Positions 1 to 6,228 of a stretch of DNA of 12,342 nt are shown piece after piece. A model generated the notes under the pieces. It was not told the DNA's origin. It was given only the letters and a program-made list of their open reading frames with translations, and made no database searches. The stretch comes from Dysgonamonadaceae bacterium (GTDB lineage: Bacteria; Bacteroidota; Bacteroidia; Bacteroidales; Azobacteroidaceae), in the NCBI GenBank assembly GCA_031287395.1, contig JAITTA010000281.1, forward strand, positions 1-12,342, written 5' to 3'. Position 1 is the stretch's first letter; every line of letters begins with the position of its first letter. A program made the position numbers and the translations under genes.

Positions 1-651
1 CTGGCTGAAAAAGGCAATGGAAATCATGCTTACATTTATAACTTACAAGAGGCGAATAAAATTCTGGTTAACGAATTCGGAAGTACCATTCATACTGTGG
101 CAAAGGACGTGAAATTGCAGATAGAATTCAATATAGCAAAAGTACAATCCTATCGGTTGATTGGTTACGAGACTCGTTTGTTGAATAAAGAAGATTTTAA
201 CGATGACACGAAAGATGCCGGGGAAATGGGAGCAGGGCATACGGTGACCGCGTTGTACGAAATAGTGCCTGTGGGCGTACACGAAACGGTTCCGGGTAGT
301 GTCGATGATTTGAAATATCAAACGAACAAAAAAACGGTGGCCAAAACTATTTATCCTTATTTCCCTGATTTATTAACGGTTAAATTACGTTATAAGCTTC
401 CGGATGAGGATAAAAGCAGTAAAATTGAAATTTCCCTGGTCGACAATGGTGGAAATAAGGTATCGAATGATTTCCGGTTTGCTGCTGCCGTAGCCATGTT
501 CGGACAGTTGTTGCGCGATTCCGATTTTAAGGGTGATGCTACTTATGATAAGGTGATTGTGTTGGCAAAAGAGGGATTGAATAACGATGATCTCGGTTAT
601 CGCAGGGAATTTGTAAGATTGGTAGAAACAGTTAAAGGATTGGAAAAATAA
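1..651 (+). CDS. VWA-domain protein with DUF3520 C-terminus (YfbK family), 5'-truncated by the window edge
   Basis: The frame is open from base 1 to the TAA at 649-651 and encodes about 216 residues, so the start lies outside the window. The GTG at 97 is only an internal valine, because conserved family sequence continues upstream of it (LAEKGNGNHAYIYNLQEANK). The first ~35 residues look like the end of a von Willebrand A domain. The rest matches the DUF3520 C-terminal region of YfbK-like proteins as I recall it: VQSYRLIGYETRLLNKEDFN, then DAGEMGAGHTVTALYEIVPVG, then a helical tail ending in a leucine-rich segment. VWA domains bind ligands through a metal site, but that site would be in the missing N-terminal part. 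In Bacteroidetes such proteins are usually predicted exported lipoproteins; the signal peptide cannot be seen here. The gene is convergent with the glutamate-fermentation operon and probably unrelated to it. The molecular function of the family is unknown. Confidence 0.88.
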   Translation: MAEKGNGNHAYIYNLQEANKILVNEFGSTIHTVAKDVKLQIEFNIAKVQSYRLIGYETRLLNKEDFNDDTKDAGEMGAGHTVTALYEIVPVGVHETVPGSVDDLKYQTNKKTVAKTIYPYFPDLLTVKLRYKLPDEDKSSKIEISLVDNGGNKVSNDFRFAAAVAMFGQLLRDSDFKGDATYDKVIVLAKEGLNNDDLGYRREFVRLVETVKGLEK

Positions 652-660
652 ATACCATTT

Positions 661-722
661 CCGGTTCACGGTACACGGTTACGGGAAAAGAGAAATGCAC
701 GAAACCGTGTGCCGCGAGACCG
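661..722. terminator. Inverted repeat between convergent genes, candidate bidirectional terminator
   Basis: Arms CGGTACACGGTT (669-680) and AACCGTGTGCCG (703-714) are complementary over 12 positions with a single G-T wobble, around a 22-base loop. A further 4 bp can form outside a small internal loop (CGGT at 662-665 with ACCG at 719-722). It fills the 76-bp gap between the VWA gene stop (651) and the end of the hydratase beta-subunit gene (728), where both transcripts should end. No clear U-run follows on either strand, so intrinsic termination is an inference from position and stem strength. The left arm also contains short GGTTCAC/GGTACAC/GGTTACG repeats, so it may instead be a dispersed intergenic repeat. 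Confidence 0.5.
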
Positions 723-727
723 AAAGG

Positions 728-1285
728 TTAATGGTGTGCAAATGCCGCTCTCCCTTTCTCGTAGATATTATTGCCTTTACAATCGATTGCAACGATTACG
801 GGAAGATTTTTTACATGAAGTTTACGTACAGCCTCAGTTCCCAATTCATCAAAAGCGATGATTTCCGAGTTTTCTACACTTTGTCCCATCAGCGCTGCCG
901 CACCGCCAATAGCTGCAAAATAAACGCCCGAATAGCGGATAATCGAGTCGATGACTTCCTGGTTGCGTAATCCTTTACCGATCATTACCCGAAGGCCTTC
1001 TTTCATCAGCGTAGGAGTATAAAGGTCCATCCGTCCGCTGGTCGTAGGGCCTACCGAACCGATTGGCCTGCCTGGTTTGGCAGGACAAGGACCGGCGTAA
1101 TAAATCACCGCACCGGTGAAATCAAAAGGCATGGACTCGCCTTTTTCCAGCAATTCGCACATTTTTTTATGCGCGGCGTCCCGGGCGGTATAAACGGTGC
1201 CGGACAGGTAGACCATGTCTCCGGCATTTAATTTTTTTATCGTTTCATCCGTAAACGGAGTTGTCATTTCGATTCTGTCTTCCAT
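728..1285 (-). CDS. Class I Fe-S hydratase beta subunit (fumarase/mesaconase type, C-terminal domain)
   Basis: This 185-residue protein matches the separate beta subunit of two-subunit class I fumarases and L-tartrate dehydratases (TtdB-like). Visible motifs in order: SGTVYTARDAAHK (28-40), YYAGPCPAKPG (62-72), VGPTTSGRMD (78-87), MIGKGL (101-106), and AFDELGTEAV (144-153) leading to LPVIVAID (161-168). These belong to the swivelling domain that completes the active site over the Fe-S cluster carried by the alpha subunit. It is the last gene of the operon, 27 bp after the alpha gene, and ends against a convergent gene. Reversible hydration of fumarate to malate or of mesaconate to citramalate are both known for this family. 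Co-transcription with methylaspartate ammonia-lyase favours mesaconate here, but that is inference. Tartrate dehydratase is less likely given the neighbours. Confidence 0.9.
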   Translation of the reverse strand: MEDRIEMTTPFTDETIKKLNAGDMVYLSGTVYTARDAAHKKMCELLEKGESMPFDFTGAVIYYAGPCPAKPGRPIGSVGPTTSGRMDLYTPTLMKEGLRVMIGKGLRNQEVIDSIIRYSGVYFAAIGGAAALMGQSVENSEIIAFDELGTEAVRKLHVKNLPVIVAIDCKGNNIYEKGRAAFAHH

Positions 1286-1312
1286 AATATTTAATATTTC
1301 GGTATTTGACGG

Positions 1313-2155
1313 TTATAATTCGCCTTCGGCATGACGAGTTACATGACAACCGATATTGACGGATACCGGAAGTCCTGCAATGTGGGTGGCATAAGTCAGG
1401 ATATGTACGCTCATCGCCGTTGTTGTTCCCCCGAATCCGGCCGGTCCGATACCGAGTGCATTGATAGACTCCAGAAGTTCGGCTTCCAATTCCGCTAACT
1501 GTGTATTCTCATTTATCTGTCCGACTGGGCGTAACAGAGCCTTTTTGCCAAGCAGGGCGCTTTTCTCCATGGTTCCTCCGATGCCTACTCCGACAATAAT
1601 CGGAGGACAAGGATTGGCCCCCGCTTCCGACACGGTCTGAATTACAAAATCTTTGATGCCTTGTACGCCCTGGCTGGGTTTAAGCATTTTCAACCGGCTC
1701 ATATTTTCACTGCCGAAACCTTTAGGAGCTACAATAATATGGAATTGATCTCCCGGTACCATTTCGTAATGAATGACTGCAGGAGTATTGTCTTTTGTAT
1801 TTATTCGATTCAAAGGGTCTTTTACTACGGATTTTCGTAAATAGCCTTTTTCGTATCCTCTACGGACCCCTTCGTTGATAGCATCTTCTATGAATGCGCC
1901 TTCAACATGTACATTTTGTCCCATGGTTACAAAAACAACCGTCATTCCGGTATCTTGGCAGATAGGATCTCTTCCTTGCCGGGCAATATCCGCATTTTTA
2001 ACCAGAGTATAAAGGATTTCGCGACCTAAAAGGGATTTTTCTTTTGGGACGCCGGTAGTCAAAAAGCGATAGATATCACCGGGCAGTTCACAATTGGATT
2101 TAATGCAGAGCTCTTCGACAAGTTCGGTTATATTTTCGGATTGTATTGTTCGCAT
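1313..2155 (-). CDS. Class I Fe-S hydratase alpha subunit, probable mesaconase/fumarase
   Basis: A 280-residue catalytic subunit of the oxygen-sensitive [4Fe-4S] hydratase family. The three expected cluster cysteines are present: C66 in PICQDTGM, C183 in NPCPPIIVGVGIGG and C270 in NIGCHVTRHAEGEL. The family motif GIGPAGFGGTTTAM (235-248) is also intact. The length fits the stand-alone alpha subunit of two-subunit enzymes rather than the ~550-residue fused FumA/FumB type. The start at 2155 gives the usual N-terminus before ELVEELCIKSNCELP. It lies 74 bp after the P-loop gene, the largest gap in the operon, and 27 bp before its beta-subunit partner. In the methylaspartate pathway this class of enzyme makes (S)-citramalate from mesaconate. 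E. coli O157:H7 FumD is a characterised class I fumarase with mesaconase activity, which sets the precedent. Substrate cannot be settled from sequence alone. Confidence 0.9.
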   Translation of the reverse strand: MRTIQSENITELVEELCIKSNCELPGDIYRFLTTGVPKEKSLLGREILYTLVKNADIARQGRDPICQDTGMTVVFVTMGQNVHVEGAFIEDAINEGVRRGYEKGYLRKSVVKDPLNRINTKDNTPAVIHYEMVPGDQFHIIVAPKGFGSENMSRLKMLKPSQGVQGIKDFVIQTVSEAGANPCPPIIVGVGIGGTMEKSALLGKKALLRPVGQINENTQLAELEAELLESINALGIGPAGFGGTTTAMSVHILTYATHIAGLPVSVNIGCHVTRHAEGEL

Positions 2156-2229
2156 GTTTCACAAGTTTTAATCATAGAATTTTTATAGTGATACTTCAGG
2201 GGGGTAAGAAAATTTCAGCGATTCGGTTG

Positions 2230-3174
2230 TCAGAAATCTTTTCTTTTCAGGAAATGCATCGTGTTCCAATTGCTGACATCGACATCCGGATTATTGGTAA
2301 AACTTCCGATAAGGCAATAAGTATTTGTTTTATAATCTTTTATCAATTTTTTGATAAAACAGAACTCTTTTACTTCCGAGGTATTACGGATATGGATACG
2401 AGGGCCTTTACAGGGAACCAGCCGATCTCCAATCAGGATATTATTCTCATCATAATAATTGATTATCAAGTTTTTATCCAATATTTCACGTACTTTTTTA
2501 TACAGTCTGTCAAAATCGATTTCTACCTCTTCAAAAAACTTGAGTACAAATCCGTTCCGCATATCCGCATTGAAAAACATATCATCCGTGATACCAAACT
2601 CATCCGTCAGAAGAAGGATGGTTATATCCTCTACCGTATGAGCCATTTTACGATAATGAAGCGATTTGCTTACGATTTCGTGAATACTCTGAGGCAGCGG
2701 GCCGAACATGCTGGGACGGGTCACGATGATTTCTTCGCCGATACCGACAATCAGGTCTGCATTGATACCCAGGGCCGGATATAACAAATCAAAATGTTCG
2801 ACGACTACTCTGCGACCTTTTGCCAGTATATGTTGAACAAACATCACAATCTCGTGCATTTGGGTAAATGCCATTTGAAAACGGGTATCGATATGATAGG
2901 AGGTAGCATCTTGGATATCCTCAAACAAGTCTCTGACCTGCATGATTTTGCGTGAATTAAGGGTGTCGTCGTCATTCGAGAGTTCAAGTCCGGGAAACAT
3001 CCCCTTGATCAGAGAGGATTTTCCCGAACCGGCATCACCGATAATTCCTATCAGTTTATCGTTGTAGTACAGATGACGTTGGGATATCTGTTCCCCTAGA
3101 AACAACAAACTGTTTTTGTCACTGGGTGCGAAGTACTGTGAGAAAACCGAATATTCCTGGATGATATTACGCAT
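2230..3174 (-). CDS. P-loop NTPase with AlaRS second-additional-domain-like C-terminus, function unknown
   Basis: The protein is 314 residues. The N-terminal half has a clear Walker A loop, GIIGDAGSGKSS (43-54), after a strand (DKLIGII), and a plausible Walker B-like strand RRVVVEHFDLLYP (121-133). The C-terminal half has features reminiscent of the SAD editing domain of alanyl-tRNA synthetase. MAHTVEDITILLL (177-189) recalls the HxxxH helix, and PCKGPRIHIRNTSEVKEFCF (254-273) recalls the CGGTHV..NTGEIG.F strand region. The metal-binding pattern looks degenerate: H179 is followed by D183 rather than H, and the C255 motif is CKGPR rather than CGGTH. No other synthetase domain is present, so it is not an aminoacyl-tRNA synthetase. 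It lies 18 bp after the DUF4387 gene and upstream of the hydratase genes, so it is part of the operon. Roles in cofactor insertion, Fe-S or B12 handling, or sensing are possible; none is shown. The P-loop is firm and the SAD resemblance moderate. Confidence 0.72.
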   Translation of the reverse strand: MRNIIQEYSVFSQYFAPSDKNSLLFLGEQISQRHLYYNDKLIGIIGDAGSGKSSLIKGMFPGLELSNDDDTLNSRKIMQVRDLFEDIQDATSYHIDTRFQMAFTQMHEIVMFVQHILAKGRRVVVEHFDLLYPALGINADLIVGIGEEIIVTRPSMFGPLPQSIHEIVSKSLHYRKMAHTVEDITILLLTDEFGITDDMFFNADMRNGFVLKFFEEVEIDFDRLYKKVREILDKNLIINYYDENNILIGDRLVPCKGPRIHIRNTSEVKEFCFIKKLIKDYKTNTYCLIGSFTNNPDVDVSNWNTMHFLKRKDF

Positions 3175-3192
3175 CTGATAGTTGTGTTGACA

Positions 3193-3510
3193 CTATAAAT
3201 TGAATGTGTAATTCATCAGAGGCGAATGTTGTTGGGCTCCATAAACATCCGTTTCACCGAGAGATCCTGACGGAATAGGGCGTACAATTGTAATTTTAAC
3301 AGCTTTTGCAGGATCGAAATACACCAGATTCATGATATTCGATTCGGGGATATTATACCGTTCGGCAAAAGCTTTTTCGCAAATTACCTTAGCTGCTTTG
3401 ACCTTTTCATACAGATCAAAATCTTTGAAAATGATATCGAAAGTCAGTTCGTATGGGCCTGAATTCTTGCTTCTGATGACAGAGGCGACGTCTCTTAAAC
3501 TATATTCCAT
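3193..3510 (-). CDS. DUF4387 family protein, probable partner of the AtuA-like protein
   Basis: This small soluble protein of 105 residues shows the DUF4387 signatures: an N-terminal VIRSKNSGPYELTFDIIF (11-28), a central helix EKVKAAKVICEKAFAERY, YFDPAKAVKITIVRP (64-78) and a C-terminal DVYGAQQHSPL (88-98). Proteins of this family are commonly encoded next to AtuA/DUF1446 proteins, and here the gene follows one by 18 bp. The conserved RP and YGAQQH motifs suggest a ligand-binding or subunit-interface role. No catalytic activity is established as far as I know. The likely reading is that it forms a complex with the preceding AtuA-like protein, but this is inferred only from gene adjacency. No signal peptide or membrane segment is visible. 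Confidence 0.82.
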   Translation of the reverse strand: MEYSLRDVASVIRSKNSGPYELTFDIIFKDFDLYEKVKAAKVICEKAFAERYNIPESNIMNLVYFDPAKAVKITIVRPIPSGSLGETDVYGAQQHSPLMNYTFNL

Positions 3511-3528
3511 GATAATTTATATTTTGGG

Positions 3529-4899
3529 TTATATCCCATTTACAAAGTTAATATATGTAATCGGAAAATGCAAGGCCGGATCTTCTACTTTCATCAGATG
3601 ATAGATACTGAATTCATAAACTTCTCCCACTTTACAATCCGACGGAGAGAAAGGGAACGCCAGATTTCCGGCGGTAGATATTCTGCCTTCATATCCGAAA
3701 TGAAGCATCGTACTGCGGGCAAATCCACAGATTGTATCGGCCTGTTCCTGTGTCGGAGCGACTGCTTCGATGACAATGCACAATTCGTGTGCAATGCGGT
3801 CGTCTATTCCCGGAAATAATCCCATGGTACCGTTTTTTCCGTAAATTTTAAAATCAAGAAAGAAGTCTTTGATGCCATAAGCCTCGAAGTTGTTGCGTAC
3901 ACGATCTTTCACGCTTTGAACAATCGAATCTATTTTTTCAATCATTACCGGATCTTTTGCTGCTGCAACCGAAATGGTTCTGTAGCCAACTTTTTTGACG
4001 CCTTCGAGTTTAATAAAATATTCCTCTGTCGGGATAAAGCGACTTCCGGATACTTTTACCATATTATCCGTAATTTGCTCAAAATTAGATTGATGCAAAT
4101 CAATTGCACCGCCGGGTCCGGGCAATACATACGGGTTGCTTTTTTCGTAAAGCGTATGTGCCGCAACCGATAATGTAGTACATTTGCGGATAGGAGAGAG
4201 AGGTTCCAGTACAAAATCTTCTTGGTGCAAATAACCGAACATACAATCGCTACCGCTTCCGGGAACCGCCGCAATAGAAGCGCATTCAAGTATTTTTCCC
4301 ATGTGGATGGCCAATCCCCGGTCGAATCCCAACTTGATAGCCAAAGCCGAAAATACGCAAGGATCATAAGCCCTTCCTGCAAGAATCACATCCGCTTTTT
4401 CGTCCAGAGCTTTGATAAAAGGTTCTTCTCCCATTTGAGCAACGATGCGTACGGTTTTTTCCAGATCGTCTTCCGTAAGTGGCGGAGCGGGATATAACGG
4501 GGTAATTTCCCCTTTTTTCATTTTCGCTCCGACCAGTTCCTTGTCCAGTTCCGATTCAATTACAGCCAATTTGAAAGAAAGATTTTTTTCTTTGGCTATT
4601 TCTTTGATTATTTGTAAGTTGAATTCTACGTGAGGTTTCCCTCCAGAACCTCCTGCAGAACCGATGATGACCGGAATATTTGCTTCAATAGCTGCCGGGA
4701 TCATGATTTCAAGGTCGCGTTTCACAGAATTGTAGTCTGTGAATGATTTTCCTGCACCGAGATAGTAAGGGCCGGGATCGGTAGAACCGGCATCGACCGC
4801 AATGACATGCGGTTTACGCTTCATACCCTCTGTGAATGACTCTACCGGAAAGCCATAACCCAGAATTGCTGTGGCGGAAAGTACTCTTATTTCGTCCAT
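3529..4899 (-). CDS. AtuA-family (DUF1446) protein in the methylaspartate operon
   Basis: The 456-residue protein carries AtuA/DUF1446 hallmarks. These are an N-terminal VLSATAILGYGFPVESF (6-22), AVDAGSTDPGPYYLGAG (34-50), the glycine-rich IIGSAGGSGG (78-87), ADVILAGRAYDP (169-180), MGKILECASIAAVPG (200-214) and LPGPGGAIDLHQ (259-270). The family is named after a gene required for acyclic terpene utilisation in Pseudomonas, where the step involves a branched carboxylated CoA intermediate; its exact chemistry is not firmly known to me. The gene starts 14 bp after methylaspartate ammonia-lyase and is followed 18 bp later by DUF4387, so the pair is embedded in the pathway. By context it may act on mesaconate or citramalate or their thioesters, or assist an enzyme. 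No terpene-degradation genes are present, so the family name should not be read as a function. Confidence 0.85.
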   Translation of the reverse strand: MDEIRVLSATAILGYGFPVESFTEGMKRKPHVIAVDAGSTDPGPYYLGAGKSFTDYNSVKRDLEIMIPAAIEANIPVIIGSAGGSGGKPHVEFNLQIIKEIAKEKNLSFKLAVIESELDKELVGAKMKKGEITPLYPAPPLTEDDLEKTVRIVAQMGEEPFIKALDEKADVILAGRAYDPCVFSALAIKLGFDRGLAIHMGKILECASIAAVPGSGSDCMFGYLHQEDFVLEPLSPIRKCTTLSVAAHTLYEKSNPYVLPGPGGAIDLHQSNFEQITDNMVKVSGSRFIPTEEYFIKLEGVKKVGYRTISVAAAKDPVMIEKIDSIVQSVKDRVRNNFEAYGIKDFFLDFKIYGKNGTMGLFPGIDDRIAHELCIVIEAVAPTQEQADTICGFARSTMLHFGYEGRISTAGNLAFPFSPSDCKVGEVYEFSIYHLMKVEDPALHFPITYINFVNGI

Positions 4900-4913
4900 A
4901 ATATCTTTATCTT

Positions 4914-6158
4914 TTATAGTTTATCTTTTAATGCCATAATCCGTTGCATTTCATTGTAAACGATCATATAGCCTTCGTCCACGCCCATACCCGGTTTGGC
5001 CAAATATTGTACGGGCGAAGTTGCCATTGCAATATGGGCGCAAACTTCGGCCGAACGGTTCGTTTCGTTACAGGTTCCTCCCAAATAAGCTCCCATACCG
5101 TTTGCTTTGCAATAGAGAACAGCTTCTATGGTATTATTTATACCTCCAAGATCCGGAGTTTTTATTTGAGCCATGTGTCCTGCCTTACGTTGAGCAAAAT
5201 CCCGGATATCTTCAAAGGTATTACACCATTCGTCGGCTACGATTTCAGCTCCGATTTCTTTTTCTTCCATGAATTTTCGAATCAGATGCAATCCTTCTAT
5301 CTGGGCTTCTTTTTCACCCATATCCACAGGACCTTCCACCCGTAGATGGAATGGTTCGGCCCGTTTTTCCAAATCGCCGATGTATTCGGCAATTTTCTCA
5401 AAATCGTTGTTGAATACAAGCCCTAACGTACCATAAACATCGATATGGATTACAGGATTGTACGTTTCATAAGGTTTGAATTTCAGGATGCGGTCGCGTA
5501 ACCATTCGATATAGGCCTGTATTTTTTCACCCTTTAATCCTGTTTTTTCTTCTACATGGTTGAACAGAGCGTGTGGGAGAACATCCGCTCCTTTCATGAT
5601 CATTTTGTCGGCATTCAGATACCGGTCGTCTCCTGATTGAGAAAAAATGGGAATAACGGAATTCGAGATGCTTGTTCCGTATTCTTCGACGATAACCTCG
5701 GCCATCAATTTGGATGTACTCTTGGCAACGGCATCCAGACATGCTTGAGTTACACCATAACGAATCGCAGTGTGGTAGACTTTCCCTGTAGATGGACTGA
5801 TTTTTTTGTCTACGATGTCTGCCATTTCTCTGAAAGTGGTAATTTCTTTTCCTTTATACAGGGGTGCAATTTCCTTTTCAATGACCGGAATAAAATCTTT
5901 AGCCAGAAACAAAGGATCGCGTCCGCCTGCTCCGGAATATTGCACCGCAGCGCAATCCCCATGAGCAACAGCACCGTTTTCAAGGATAAATAACACGGAA
6001 ATGGACTCACCCGATTGTCTCACCGCCGTAAAACCATCCGTCATGGGTTTTCCTTCGTAGAAAGCCCCATCGTGTTTTGCTCCGGCCTTGATTGCCTTCT
6101 GATCGTCAAAGAAAAAACCCGTTTTTCCCTGGGCGCAAACAACATCAATAATTTTCAT
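4914..6158 (-). CDS. mal: 3-methylaspartate ammonia-lyase (methylaspartase)
   Basis: Eliminates ammonia from (2S,3S)-3-methylaspartate to give mesaconate. At 414 residues it matches the ~413-residue enolase-superfamily methylaspartases. Key residues line up with the characterised enzymes at a constant offset of about two: H196 in DVLPHALFN (known as His194); metal ligands D240 in IHIDVYG, E275 in RVEGPVD and D309 in VADEWCNT; and the catalytic lysine K333 in QIKTPDLGG (known as Lys331). The substrate-loop motif LGGTCNETNRSAEV (359-372) is also present. The gene follows glmE after a 70-bp AT-rich gap and precedes the AtuA-like gene by 14 bp. Nothing indicates damage. The alternative, a generic muconate-cycloisomerase-like enolase family member, is made unlikely by the exact residue pattern and the adjacent glutamate mutase genes. 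Confidence 0.97.
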   Translation of the reverse strand: MKIIDVVCAQGKTGFFFDDQKAIKAGAKHDGAFYEGKPMTDGFTAVRQSGESISVLFILENGAVAHGDCAAVQYSGAGGRDPLFLAKDFIPVIEKEIAPLYKGKEITTFREMADIVDKKISPSTGKVYHTAIRYGVTQACLDAVAKSTSKLMAEVIVEEYGTSISNSVIPIFSQSGDDRYLNADKMIMKGADVLPHALFNHVEEKTGLKGEKIQAYIEWLRDRILKFKPYETYNPVIHIDVYGTLGLVFNNDFEKIAEYIGDLEKRAEPFHLRVEGPVDMGEKEAQIEGLHLIRKFMEEKEIGAEIVADEWCNTFEDIRDFAQRKAGHMAQIKTPDLGGINNTIEAVLYCKANGMGAYLGGTCNETNRSAEVCAHIAMATSPVQYLAKPGMGVDEGYMIVYNEMQRIMALKDKL

Positions 6159-6228
6159 ATTTATTTTATTATTAAAATATTTTAAAAACTATTCATAACA
6201 TTTTTAAGGTATTGTAATTGTATTTGAA

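Noticed and set aside
97..99. GTG at 97 as the start of the first gene
   Set aside because: The frame is open to base 1 with family-like sequence upstream, so the gene is truncated by the window.
728..2155. L-tartrate dehydratase TtdAB
   Set aside because: The family cannot be separated by motif alone, but there is no tartrate transporter or regulator, while methylaspartate genes are co-transcribed.
2146..2784. 212-residue open frame on the plus strand
   Set aside because: It is antisense to the P-loop gene, whose frame contains a Walker A motif; the plus-strand peptide has no recognisable domain.
2230..3174. An alanyl-tRNA synthetase or free-standing AlaX editing protein
   Set aside because: There is no aminoacylation domain, the editing metal motifs are degenerate, and an N-terminal P-loop domain is present.
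6159..6228. Internal promoter in the 70-bp gap before the methylaspartase gene
   Set aside because: The gap is AT-rich but contains no TAnnTTTG box on the minus strand.
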